A DNA stretch of 52,598 nt from Parageobacillus caldoxylosilyticus NBRC 107762 (GTDB lineage: Bacteria; Bacillota; Bacilli; Bacillales; Anoxybacillaceae), in contig NZ_BAWO01000047.1 of the NCBI RefSeq assembly GCF_000632715.1, positions 1 through 52,598 on the forward strand. The letters are read 5' to 3'. Positions 1 through 8,149 of the stretch are shown here, piece by piece. The position numbers were made by a program, and so were the translations under genes. The number at the start of each line of letters is the position of its first letter. The first letter of the stretch is position 1. Below the pieces are notes generated by a model. That model made no database searches, was not told where the DNA came from, and saw only the letters and a program-made list of their open reading frames with translations.

Positions 1-20
1 CGGCTTGAGGGGATCTTTAT

Positions 21-917
21 TTACACGCTCGTGTCTTTTGCCAGAGATGCTTCCGTTTTTCGAACGTTGGTTGCCAAATAAACTCCTATCAACACGAAAG
101 CCCCGCCAATCAGTTGTGACGCGGAAATTTTTCCTCCTAGCAAAAACGTGATCATTGCGGTAAATACCGCTATTAAGTTTAAATAAATGCCTGCGTAGCT
201 TGGTCCAACCTTTTTTACAGACAGGTTCCAAAACAAAAACGAAAAAACGGATGGAAACAAACAAATATAGCTGATGCCAATCCATTCTTTTCCACTTAAC
301 TCGGCGAGCGGAAACGGCTGCAAGAACAGAAACGGAAACAACAAAAGGATGCTGTAAAACACAGAACAAGTAGTCGCGGTAATGGGAGGGACGGCTAATT
401 TTTTCCCGATGATCGAATAAAGCGCCCACACGACGCCTGCCAGCAGCATCATCAAATCGCCGTGGTTATAGCTCGTTTGGAAAATCCACTGTAGATGTCC
501 GTTGGTTAAAATAAACAATACGCCGGCTAGCGAAATAATAAAACCGATCACATTGACAAACGCCATACGTTCTTTTAAAAGAAAATACGACAAAATCACG
601 ATAATGGCTGGGTTCAATGCGTTCACAATCGCTGCATTCATCGGTGATGTATATTCCAATGCTCCGTAAAGAAGCAAGTTATAACCAATAATGCCCAAAA
701 TACCAGTGATGCTTAATGGCAGCCAAAATTGCTTCATGATTTCTCCGTAGCGCGGTCGTTCCAAAAAATAGGAGATGGGAAGAAGAAATAAAAAAGCAAC
801 GATCCAGCGGATGAACGTAAGCCATAAAGGGCCGATTTCTGCGACGACATATTTTCCAAATAGGTAATTACCTGCCCAAAATAAGTTAGCTAACACTAAA
901 AAGATTTTTTCTCTCAT
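21..917 (-). CDS. EamA/DMT-family transporter
   Basis: A 298-residue integral membrane protein with about ten hydrophobic segments in two repeated halves, the drug/metabolite transporter (EamA) layout. The first half opens with the family-like stretch NLFWAGNYLFGKYV and the second half carries a second EamA repeat (GVVWALYSIIGKKLA). It probably exports a small metabolite or amino acid across the cytoplasmic membrane; the substrate cannot be read from sequence. The start is the ATG whose upstream strand carries AGGAGCGAAG. It is transcribed away from the DsbA-family gene, with a 250-base divergent spacer. The stop codon lies 21 bases from the window edge, so no terminator can be judged. Confidence 0.9.
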   Translation of the reverse strand: MREKIFLVLANLFWAGNYLFGKYVVAEIGPLWLTFIRWIVAFLFLLPISYFLERPRYGEIMKQFWLPLSITGILGIIGYNLLLYGALEYTSPMNAAIVNALNPAIIVILSYFLLKERMAFVNVIGFIISLAGVLFILTNGHLQWIFQTSYNHGDLMMLLAGVVWALYSIIGKKLAVPPITATTCSVFYSILLLFPFLFLQPFPLAELSGKEWIGISYICLFPSVFSFLFWNLSVKKVGPSYAGIYLNLIAVFTAMITFLLGGKISASQLIGGAFVLIGVYLATNVRKTEASLAKDTSV

Positions 918-1176
918 CTAACTTCGCTCCTGTCTCCTCTCTTGATATCTCTTATAAATCTACTTCACAATGTGTTGAATATCCTTCTTGTTGCTTCTTT
1001 ATTCTGTTTCTTTCTTTTCTGCACGCATATCTAGTTGGGTTGTTTTTTTCTGAATTAATGGTAAAAAAGATTTAGAAGTGTGTAATGTGAGCTTTTTTAT
1101 ATAATAATACAAAACAGATGTGATAAGATAAATGCAATCGGTACTTTAGTAGATGAAATAAAAGGAAGTGATGACG
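918..1176. other. divergent intergenic spacer
   Basis: This spacer separates the leftward EamA gene from the rightward DsbA-family gene and must hold both promoters. A TATAAT hexamer at 1100-1105 lies about 75 bases before the DsbA-family start, but no convincing -35 box is seen 16-18 bases upstream of it. No reading frame or RNA structure stands out. Confidence 0.4.
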
Positions 1177-1827
1177 ATGACATTAACGATAAAAGTTTAT
1201 TCGGATTATGTATGTCCATTCTGTTTTTTAGCGGAAAAACCGTTACAAGAAGCAACTGCGGGAAAAGATGTGCAAATTGAGTGGATGCCGTTTGAACTGC
1301 GTCCATACCCAAACGAAACGCTGCGCCCGGAAGGCGACTATTTGCAAAAAACGTGGAAGCAGTATGTATATCCCATGGCGGAACAAATGGGAATTCCGAT
1401 CGTACTGCCGAGAGTTTCGCCGCAGCCGTACACTCACCTTGCTTTTGAGGGGTATCAGTACGCAAAAGAAAAAGGGAAAGCCAATGAATACAACCACCGT
1501 ATGTTTACTGCTTTTTTTCAAGAAGAACAGGACATTGGCGATATCGATGTGTTAACAAGGCTGGCTGGGGAAGTAGGCTTGGACGAGAAAGAGTTTCGTG
1601 AGGCGCTTGTGACTCGGAAATATAAAGAAGCACATCAGCGTGCGTTGAAGCATGCATATGAAGAAGCGAACATCACCGCTGTTCCGACGTTTGTCATCGG
1701 GGATACGGTTCTTACCGGAGTACGTTCGAAAGAAACGTTAGAAAAAATCATTAAAGAAGAAATGAGAAAACAATCATTTCGTGATTTTGGAGAAGGGATG
1801 GCTTGCGGAATCGACGGCTGTGAGTAA
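1177..1827 (+). CDS. DsbA-family (FrnE-like) thiol oxidoreductase
   Basis: A 216-residue thioredoxin-fold protein of the DSBA/2-hydroxychromene isomerase type. The CPFC active site sits in the first 15 residues (YSDYVCPFCFLAE), a helical insert follows, and the cis-proline strand ITAVPTFVIG closes the fold near residue 170. There is no signal peptide, so it acts in the cytosol, like FrnE, on protein or small-molecule disulfides. Three starts are possible (GTG 1168, ATG 1171, ATG 1177); the AAAGGAAG at 1161-1168 is correctly spaced only for the last. The C-terminus carries two more cysteines (ACGIDGCE), a common tail in this subgroup. It appears monocistronic. Confidence 0.88.
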   Translation: MTLTIKVYSDYVCPFCFLAEKPLQEATAGKDVQIEWMPFELRPYPNETLRPEGDYLQKTWKQYVYPMAEQMGIPIVLPRVSPQPYTHLAFEGYQYAKEKGKANEYNHRMFTAFFQEEQDIGDIDVLTRLAGEVGLDEKEFREALVTRKYKEAHQRALKHAYEEANITAVPTFVIGDTVLTGVRSKETLEKIIKEEMRKQSFRDFGEGMACGIDGCE

Positions 1828-1944
1828 ATTTCCATTTTTTTATCCTAATAAGAATAAGGGTTGTCTTTTTTCCTTTAATGAGATAACATGTGTACCGTAG
1901 AAGATTTTGAGATGGATAAAAATGTAAAAGAAAGGTAGATTGTG

Positions 1945-3387
1945 ATGGCATTACCAAGTGGCGCAACGATGAACATTACGATTCGTCTTCAATTTGAAAA
2001 GGACCGTGTTCCGTTTAGCGATATCGCCGCTGCGATCGGAAAAGCGGGCGGAGACATCGTTGGGATTGACGTCATTTCCTCAAGCAAAGTACATACCGTA
2101 CGCGACATTACCGTCAGTGCGTTGGATACAAAACAATGTGATCTTATTATTGAAGCGCTTAAAAAAATTCAAGGTGTCAAAATTATTAACGTGTCGGACC
2201 GGACGTTTTTAATGCATATCGGCGGAAAAATTGAAACGAAATCAAAAATCCCGGTCAAAACGCGCGATGACTTATCGCGGGTTTATACGCCGGGAGTGGC
2301 GCGGGTGTGCACGGCGATTGCAGAAGACCCGAGAAAAGCGTATTCGCTGACGATTAAGCGCAATACCGTCGCGGTCGTTTCGGACGGCACGGCGGTATTG
2401 GGGTTAGGCGATATCGGCCCTTACGCGGCGATGCCGGTGATGGAAGGAAAAGCGATGCTGTTTAAACAGTTTGCCGGGGTTGATGCGTTTCCAATTTGTT
2501 TGGATACGAAAGATACGGAAGAAATCATTCAAATTGTCAAAGCGATTGCGCCAGCGTTTGGCGGCATTAACCTCGAGGACATTTCCGCACCGCGCTGCTT
2601 TGAAATTGAAAAACGGTTAAAAGAAGAGCTTGATATCCCAGTGTTTCATGATGACCAGCATGGTACAGCGGTGGTGCTGCTTGCCGGTTTGTTAAACGCG
2701 CTCAAAATCGTCGACAAAAAATTAGAAGATATTAAAGTCGTATTGACAGGAATCGGCGCCGCTGGAATTGCCTGTACGAAAATCTTGCTGGCGGCTGGCG
2801 TGCGCAATATCGTCGGTGTCGACCGTCACGGCGCCATCCATCGCGACGAAAAATATGATAATCCGTATTGGCAGGAATATGCGCAAATCACTAACCCGGA
2901 CAACGAAAAAGGAAGCTTGTCCGATGTCATCGCCGGTGCGGACGTGTTTATCGGTGTTTCTGCTCCAGGCATTTTGAAGGTGGAAGACGTGAAAAAAATG
3001 GCGCGCGACCCAATTGTGTTTGCCATGGCCAACCCAGTGCCGGAAATCGATCCAGAACTCGCCGAACCGTATGTCCGCGTGATGGCGACAGGGCGCTCGG
3101 ATTATCCGAACCAAATTAACAACGTGCTATGCTTCCCTGGCATTTTCCGCGGTGCGCTTGATTGCCGCGCCAAAGAAATCAACGAAGAAATGAAGCTTGC
3201 CGCCGCAAAAGCGATCGCTTCCGTCGTCACGGAAGACGAACTCAATGAAACTTATATCATTCCAAGCGTATTTAACAGCAAAGTAGTCGAACGGGTGCGG
3301 CAAGCGGTCATCGAAGCGGCGTACCGGACCGGCGTGGCGCGAAAAGATAATATTCCTTTAGGGGGATATACAGGGGAGCAAAAATAA
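1945..3387 (+). CDS. malic enzyme with N-terminal ACT domain
   Basis: A 480-residue oxidative decarboxylase converting malate to pyruvate and CO2 with NAD(P)+ reduction. Residues about 10-85 form an ACT-type regulatory domain (ITIRLQFEKDRVPF), uncommon in the short B. subtilis enzymes. The catalytic half follows: SRVYTPGVARVC with the catalytic Tyr, MPVMEGKAMLFK with the Lys, and the metal site FHDDQHGTA. The dinucleotide fold is GIGAAGIACTKIL and the end is typical (VFNSKVVERV). The start is ATG 1945, spaced from AAAGG at 1931-1935; an upstream in-frame GTG at 1942 is less likely. Cofactor preference and the paralogue name (ytsJ/maeA/mleA) cannot be settled here. It is more GC-rich than the operon that follows. 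Confidence 0.93.
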   Translation: MALPSGATMNITIRLQFEKDRVPFSDIAAAIGKAGGDIVGIDVISSSKVHTVRDITVSALDTKQCDLIIEALKKIQGVKIINVSDRTFLMHIGGKIETKSKIPVKTRDDLSRVYTPGVARVCTAIAEDPRKAYSLTIKRNTVAVVSDGTAVLGLGDIGPYAAMPVMEGKAMLFKQFAGVDAFPICLDTKDTEEIIQIVKAIAPAFGGINLEDISAPRCFEIEKRLKEELDIPVFHDDQHGTAVVLLAGLLNALKIVDKKLEDIKVVLTGIGAAGIACTKILLAAGVRNIVGVDRHGAIHRDEKYDNPYWQEYAQITNPDNEKGSLSDVIAGADVFIGVSAPGILKVEDVKKMARDPIVFAMANPVPEIDPELAEPYVRVMATGRSDYPNQINNVLCFPGIFRGALDCRAKEINEEMKLAAAKAIASVVTEDELNETYIIPSVFNSKVVERVRQAVIEAAYRTGVARKDNIPLGGYTGEQK

Positions 3388-3407
3388 AATAAGTGCACAT
3401 TGCTCTC

Positions 3408-3593
3408 TCAATTGCACAATAAAAGAGGAGTATATCCATTCGCGGCCTTTTCTCGATATTCCATCGAGGAAAGGCCGTTCCATTTTTCTTGAAAGCAACT
3501 GTGGTTGTAAAAATGAATATACTCTTCAATCATCTGATAAACCTGTTCCATCGTTTTTAGGTCCGCGAAGTACAACTTCGCAGTCTTGTAACT
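3408..3593 (-). pseudogene. IS3-family transposase C-terminal remnant
   Basis: On the minus strand a 61-residue open frame (KLYFADLKTMEQ, then MIEEYIHFYNH, then WNGLSSMEYREKA) matches the end of an IS3-family (IS150-like) OrfB transposase: the E-E-Y-I-x-F-Y-N and P/S-x-E-Y-R motifs behind the catalytic Glu of the DDE domain. The frame is closed by an upstream TAA at 3594-3596, so only this scrap survives. Neither terminal inverted repeat was identified. It lies exactly at the junction between the malic enzyme and an AT-rich sugar operon, as expected of a scar at the edge of acquired DNA. The family call is by motif recognition. Confidence 0.72.
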
Positions 3594-3672
3594 TTATTCG
3601 TATTTGGTGCAGGAAGCATTTATTATTAGAAAATCCGCCTAATATCAAAAATTAACATTAAACCCATTATTA

Positions 3673-3701
3673 CTCTTCCTTCATTGCGGAAGAGTTTTTT
3701 T
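3673..3701 (+). terminator. rho-independent terminator
   Basis: CTCTTCC and GGAAGAG flank an 8-base loop and are followed by seven T residues. It lies upstream of the PTS operon and would insulate it from the malic enzyme gene and the IS scrap. Confidence 0.75.
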
Positions 3702-3741
3702 ACAGAATGATGACAATGGGATTAGGGTACTTTTCGTACAG

Positions 3742-3751
3742 TTTTGCACAA
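3742..3751 (+). promoter_or_regulatory. first copy of TTTTGCACAA repeat
   Basis: The decamer TTTTGCACAA occurs here and again at 3843-3852, 101 bases downstream, where it is half of a perfect palindrome. The two flank the cre-like element and precede the PRD regulator, so they may be its binding half-sites. This is inference from repetition and position only. Confidence 0.4.
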
Positions 3752-3780
3752 ACATAGTGTGGGGAATTTGGTCTTATAAG

Positions 3781-3794
3781 TGAGAGCGCTTTCT
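3781..3794 (+). promoter_or_regulatory. putative cre (CcpA) site
   Basis: TGAGAGCGCTTTCT fits the catabolite-responsive element consensus TGWNANCGNTNWCA with a single mismatch at the last base. It sits about 80 bases upstream of the PRD regulator, where CcpA/HPr(Ser-P) binding would repress a PTS sugar operon in glucose. This position and the gene content make it credible. Confidence 0.65.
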
Positions 3795-3845
3795 AATAAA
3801 ATGAAATTAAGCAATTGTTAAATATTTTTAGGACCAATCCGATTT

Positions 3846-3859
3846 TGCACAATTGTGCA
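3846..3859. promoter_or_regulatory. perfect 14-base palindrome, possible operator
   Basis: TGCACAATTGTGCA is a perfect palindrome ending at the first base of the AGGGGGG ribosome binding site of the PRD regulator. It could be an autoregulatory operator or an RNA hairpin that limits access to the ribosome binding site. The related TTTTGCACAA at 3742-3751 favours protein binding. Confidence 0.5.
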
Positions 3860-3872
3860 GGGGGGTCTGACA

Positions 3873-6017
3873 ATGTCGCTTGATGAACGCAGTACTGCGA
3901 TACTACATGAGTTGGTAAGGCGCGATGGTTATTTATCAGTAAAGGAGTTGATCAAAAGGTTTAATATATCCAGACGAACGGTTTATTACGATATAGAAAA
4001 GATTAACTATTGGTTAAAGAGCAATCATCTTGATGGGGTGAAATATGTTCGGACTTCAGGCTTTTATGTAACAGAACGGACGAAACAAGCTATTCCCGAA
4101 AAATTAAAAAATTTAGAGGTATGGAATTACGCATATTCCGAGAAAGAAAGGATAGCATGGCTTGCAATCCATTTATTAGTAGAGGAACCACCTCTTTTCC
4201 TGAAGGATTTATCAGAAAAAACAAAAGTGAGTAGAAATACCACCATTAAAGATTTAAAGAAATTACGTGTACAGTTGAATAGTTTCCAATTAACCCTTTG
4301 TTTTACCCGCTACACTGGCTATGTAATAAAGGGCAAGGAAGAAGATAAACGAAGAGCGATCGTATATTACTTATCCCTTGTTGTCCCACACCAGCAAGAT
4401 TGGCAAACGGTTTTGGCTAATTTAAAACGTCTGTTGATCCATGATGAGGATGAGTCAACTATAGTTTTAAGTGAGTTAAGAAGTATACTCGATGTCTTAA
4501 ATGAATGTGAAAAGCATTTAAATATACAATTTGCGGATGATGTTTTGTACCACTTAGCTCTACGCTTTTGGCTATTTGGAAAGCGAATCGTTCAAGGTAA
4601 AAAAATTGACTTTGATCCGGTGGAAAAAGAAGTGATCCAACAAACGAAAGAATTTAAAGCAGCACAAACAGCAAGAAGCAAGTTGGAATCCATCTTTCAA
4701 ACTTCTATTCCGGATGATGAAGTTTATTATTTAGCTACTCATTTATTAAGTAGCAAAGTCCAATATTCTGGAAATTATCTGCAAAGTCATGATGATTATA
4801 AGAATCTACAAAATATTGTGCAAAAAATGGTTACAGAATTTCAAGCCTTCACATGTATTACGTTTCCGAACAGGAAAGCAGTAGAAGAAAACTTGCTTTT
4901 ACATTTAAAGCCTGCTTATTACAGGATTAAATATGGCTTACAAGTGGAAAATCCGATGATTGAGTTAATTAAGACAAAATATAAAGATCTTTTCTTAATT
5001 ACAAAAAAGGTGATTCATCATTTTGAAACCGCTATCGGCAAGAAAGTTAGTGATGAGGAGATAGCGTTAATTGCTATACATTTTGGAGGATGGTTGCGTA
5101 AAGAAGGAATTGAGCCAAAAGAGCGGAAACGCGCCATTCTTATTTGCGCAAGCGGCATCGGTACTTCAACTATTTTACGAAAACAGTTGGAAGGATTATT
5201 TTCAACCGTTGACTTTGTGGAGACCATTTCTGTAAGGGATTACGAGCAAAGGGATTTTCATGACATTGATTTTGCTGTCTCGACTGTTCCAGTTTCTAAG
5301 AAAAAGCACCCTGTATTTGTTGTTAATCCGATTTTAACAGATCAAGAAAAAGAAACGCTATTGAAAAAGGTTCATGCTTTATTTGGAGAAAGCGCATCAC
5401 AGAACACAAAATACTCCCCGGAAGCGATTTTAGGAATCGTTAAACAATACGCTGATATAAAAGATGAACAAGCACTTTTGACCGCATTAAAGGAATACTT
5501 TTATAAACCTTTTATTCCAAAAAATTGGACGAGAAAACCGGGTTTACTTGATCTACTTTCACTAGAATATATTCAAATTGCGGCGAAAGTGGAAAGTTGG
5601 GAGCATGCAATAGAGCTCGCCTCTAAACCGCTTTTACGAACCGGTAGAATAACGAGGCAATATGTTGTTGCGATGATCAATCATATTAAAAACTTGGGAC
5701 CATATATTATCATCGCGCCGAAAGTGGCACTTCCTCATGGAAAGCCGGACGAAGGGGTAAAAAAGCCAGGAATTAGTTTGTTGGTGCTAAAAGAGCCGGT
5801 TTCTTTTTCGAAAAAAAAAGAACATGATGTTCAATTAATCTTTGTTTTGGCATCAGTAGATCCAGAAATTCATCTTCATGCATTATCAACATTGTCAGAG
5901 TGCTTTCAGTCATCTGAATTTGTCGAAGAGTTAATTCGATGTGATACGCCTGTAGAAATATGGTCGTATTTAAAAAAGAAAATTAGCGAGGATAACAAAA
6001 AGCAAAAAGGAGATTAG
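3873..6017 (+). CDS. PRD-containing PTS transcriptional activator (MtlR/LicR type)
   Basis: A 714-residue multidomain activator whose activity is set by PTS phosphorylation. It has an HTH_11 domain at about residues 5-60 (ISRRTVYYDIEKI), a second Mga-like HTH at 85-170, and two PTS regulation domains (about 185-290 and 300-405, with IAIHFGGWL in the second). A IIB-like domain with Cys425 (CASGIGTS) and a IIA-like domain with His622 (VALPHGKPDEG) follow. This order is that of MtlR/LicR/ManR activators rather than of RNA-binding BglG antiterminators. ATG 3873 is preferred to the upstream in-frame GTG 3855 because AGGGGGG lies 7 bases before it. It is the first gene of the operon, 2 bases before the IIA gene, so it likely activates its own operon. 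Confidence 0.9.
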   Translation: MSLDERSTAILHELVRRDGYLSVKELIKRFNISRRTVYYDIEKINYWLKSNHLDGVKYVRTSGFYVTERTKQAIPEKLKNLEVWNYAYSEKERIAWLAIHLLVEEPPLFLKDLSEKTKVSRNTTIKDLKKLRVQLNSFQLTLCFTRYTGYVIKGKEEDKRRAIVYYLSLVVPHQQDWQTVLANLKRLLIHDEDESTIVLSELRSILDVLNECEKHLNIQFADDVLYHLALRFWLFGKRIVQGKKIDFDPVEKEVIQQTKEFKAAQTARSKLESIFQTSIPDDEVYYLATHLLSSKVQYSGNYLQSHDDYKNLQNIVQKMVTEFQAFTCITFPNRKAVEENLLLHLKPAYYRIKYGLQVENPMIELIKTKYKDLFLITKKVIHHFETAIGKKVSDEEIALIAIHFGGWLRKEGIEPKERKRAILICASGIGTSTILRKQLEGLFSTVDFVETISVRDYEQRDFHDIDFAVSTVPVSKKKHPVFVVNPILTDQEKETLLKKVHALFGESASQNTKYSPEAILGIVKQYADIKDEQALLTALKEYFYKPFIPKNWTRKPGLLDLLSLEYIQIAAKVESWEHAIELASKPLLRTGRITRQYVVAMINHIKNLGPYIIIAPKVALPHGKPDEGVKKPGISLLVLKEPVSFSKKKEHDVQLIFVLASVDPEIHLHALSTLSECFQSSEFVEELIRCDTPVEIWSYLKKKISEDNKKQKGD

Positions 6018-6019
6018 TC

Positions 6020-6463
6020 ATGAAGTTTTTAGAACCAAACCTAGTAGCATTGAATGTAAAAGCTAATACACCTGAAGAAGCTATTAGGAGAGCGGGACAA
6101 TTACTTGCTGATCAAAATCATGTCGATCATTCTTATATAGAGGCGATGGTGGAATCGTATAAAAATAATGGACCATATTTTGTTTTAGCACCGCAAGTAG
6201 CTTTGCCGCATGCAAGACCGGAAGATGGAGTAAAAGAAGCGTCAGTATCGCTTGTACAGTTAGCAGAACCGATCGAATTCGGAAATAAACCAAACGATCC
6301 TGTCAAGCTTGTGTTAGCTCTTGGAGCTTCTAATAATAATGAACACTTGGAAATTTTAAGAAAGTTAATGGTATTGTTAGGAAATAAAGAGGCAATTGAA
6401 AAGATGATCAATGCAAAGACATATGAGGAAATTGAAATTTTTATTAGAGGAGTGGAAGCATGA
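6020..6463 (+). CDS. PTS EIIA, ascorbate/fructose-mannitol type
   Basis: A 147-residue cytosolic phosphocarrier that takes phosphate from HPr and passes it to the IIB encoded next. The active His64 lies in VALPHARPEDG, the PTS_EIIA_2 signature. It resembles the C-terminal IIA-like domain of the preceding regulator (both read LAP/IAP-x-VALPH), as expected for partners descended from one module. It starts two bases after the regulator stop codon and overlaps the IIB start, so all are translated from one message. UlaC/SgaA-like proteins are the nearest functional class. Confidence 0.9.
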   Translation: MKFLEPNLVALNVKANTPEEAIRRAGQLLADQNHVDHSYIEAMVESYKNNGPYFVLAPQVALPHARPEDGVKEASVSLVQLAEPIEFGNKPNDPVKLVLALGASNNNEHLEILRKLMVLLGNKEAIEKMINAKTYEEIEIFIRGVEA

Positions 6464-6726
6464 AGTTGTTATGTGTTTGTGGCCTCGGACAGGGGACGAG
6501 TTTAATTTTAAGAATGAATGTGGAACAAGTTTTGTCTGAACTAGGAATTGCGGCAGATGTAGAACATACAGATGTTTCTAGTGCATCAAGCATGGATGCG
6601 GATTTTATCGTGACCAACAGGGAATTGGCTGATTCTTTAGCTGGTGTAAACGCGAAAATCATTATTGTGAATAACTATTTTGATCGAGTGGAAATTAAAA
6701 ATGCCTTAGTGGAGAATTTAAAATAA
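6460..6726 (+). CDS. PTS EIIB, ascorbate (UlaB/SgaB) type
   Basis: An 88-residue phosphotransfer protein. The phospho-Cys is Cys7 in LLCVCGLGQGTS, matching the lactose/ascorbate IIB loop CGxGxGTS, followed by the alpha/beta fold ending IIIVNNYFD. It accepts phosphate from the IIA and hands it to the substrate bound by the IIC. The ATG overlaps the last codon of the IIA gene (ATGA), showing translational coupling. The length is typical for free-standing IIB proteins of this class. Confidence 0.9.
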   Translation: MKLLCVCGLGQGTSLILRMNVEQVLSELGIAADVEHTDVSSASSMDADFIVTNRELADSLAGVNAKIIIVNNYFDRVEIKNALVENLK

Positions 6727-6753
6727 TAATCTTCATATTAGGAGAGATGGCCA

Positions 6754-8049
6754 ATGGAAATCATTAAGTGGATTGCTGACAATGTGTTTGGAACGCCGTC
6801 TATATTGCTCGGTTTCATTGTATTTATTGGTTTACTGTTGCAGAAGAAAAAAACCAATCAAATTATCAGCGGCACATTTAAGGCGATCATCGGATTCCTA
6901 ATTATTGGTGCTGGTGCTGGCGTTATAGTAGATTCTTTGACCGTTTTTGAACCTATGTGGAAAGAAGTATTTAATTTAAAGTCGGAATCTTTAGGTAAGT
7001 TTATAGGGCAGGAAGGATTTAACGCGAAATACGGTAGTGCGGTAACTTTAGCTATGACAATAGGGTTTTTAATTAACGTTTTCCTAGCCAGATTGACCAA
7101 ATTTAAATACATTTATCTGACTGGACATATGATGTTTTGGACAACGACCGTCTTTGCCGGTATTGTTATTCATACCGTCGGAGATGTGTCATTTTGGAAA
7201 CTTGTTATCTTTCTATCTATTATTATGGGTCTTTATTGGACATTACAGCCAGCGCTTACACAACCATTTATGCGGAAAATTACGGGAAACGATAATATTG
7301 CTTTAGGGCATACCTCTGCATCTGTTGCGTTGATGGGAGCACTGTCCGGTAAAGTACTTGGGAACAAAGAGAATGATTCAGAAAAGATCAAACTTCCAAA
7401 AGGATTGGAGTTTTTAAGAGATTCTAATGTCATTACTGCACTAACGATGGGAACGTTATTTTTAGTAGGTGCAATTATTGTTTCTCTAAAAGGAACTTCA
7501 GGAGCAGAGGAATTAATAAAGAAAGCAGGAAGTCAAAACTTTATTATCTATTCGATTGTCCAATCCTTTACGTTTGCCGCAGGGATTGCTGTTGTACTAA
7601 TGGGAGTTCGGATGTTTATTGGCGAAATTGTTCCAGCTTTTAACGGTATTGCAACCAAGCTTGTGCCAGGAGCGAAGCCAGCTCTCGATTGTCCGATTGT
7701 TTTTCCTTATGCTCCAAACGCGGTAATATTAGGATTTTTAGGTGCGTTCATAGGGGCATTAATTTGGCTTGTTATTATCGGAAGTACTGTTGGTTACGTA
7801 TTTGTACCAACGATGATTGTTCTATTCTTCCATGCTGCGACAGCGGGAGTGTTTGGCAATGCGACAGGTGGTGTGAGAGGAGCTTTGTTAGGCGGATTTA
7901 TGACCGCAACAGTGGTGGCATGGGGACAGTATATTATGGTGAAATTTTTAATATCGAGTACAATTCCTGACACCGCTATGTGGGCAGCTGACTCGGATAT
8001 GTTTATTCTCGGGCCTATTATTAAAATACTTGCCCAATTATTCTTCTAG
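6754..8049 (+). CDS. PTS EIIC, UlaA/SgaT-type permease
   Basis: A 431-residue polytopic membrane transporter with 10-11 hydrophobic segments, of the UlaA (L-ascorbate-type) PTS superfamily, somewhat shorter than E. coli UlaA. Characteristic elements are the N-terminal FGTPSILLGFIVFIGLLLQKK, the GHTSASVALMGAL re-entrant region and the C-terminal HAATAGVFGNATGGVRGA glycine-rich stretch. It imports and phosphorylates its substrate using the IIA and IIB encoded just upstream. GGAGAGATGG precedes the ATG. Ascorbate itself is doubtful: no UlaG lactonase, UlaD or UlaE homologue follows, and the downstream enzymes point to another sugar acid or lactone. Confidence 0.88.
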   Translation: MEIIKWIADNVFGTPSILLGFIVFIGLLLQKKKTNQIISGTFKAIIGFLIIGAGAGVIVDSLTVFEPMWKEVFNLKSESLGKFIGQEGFNAKYGSAVTLAMTIGFLINVFLARLTKFKYIYLTGHMMFWTTTVFAGIVIHTVGDVSFWKLVIFLSIIMGLYWTLQPALTQPFMRKITGNDNIALGHTSASVALMGALSGKVLGNKENDSEKIKLPKGLEFLRDSNVITALTMGTLFLVGAIIVSLKGTSGAEELIKKAGSQNFIIYSIVQSFTFAAGIAVVLMGVRMFIGEIVPAFNGIATKLVPGAKPALDCPIVFPYAPNAVILGFLGAFIGALIWLVIIGSTVGYVFVPTMIVLFFHAATAGVFGNATGGVRGALLGGFMTATVVAWGQYIMVKFLISSTIPDTAMWAADSDMFILGPIIKILAQLFF

Positions 8050-8149
8050 ATTTTGTTAAGGAAGGTGGGCTGAGCAAAACTACGTTCAAAGTGATAGAAT
8101 CTAGTTTTATCTGCTGTAACAGGGTGATTTGTGCTGGAGGTGTTTAAAA

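Noticed and set aside
6754-8049. Naming the PTS permease ulaA and the substrate L-ascorbate
   Set aside because: The downstream enzymes of ascorbate breakdown (UlaG, UlaD, UlaE, UlaF) are absent, so only the transporter class is claimed.
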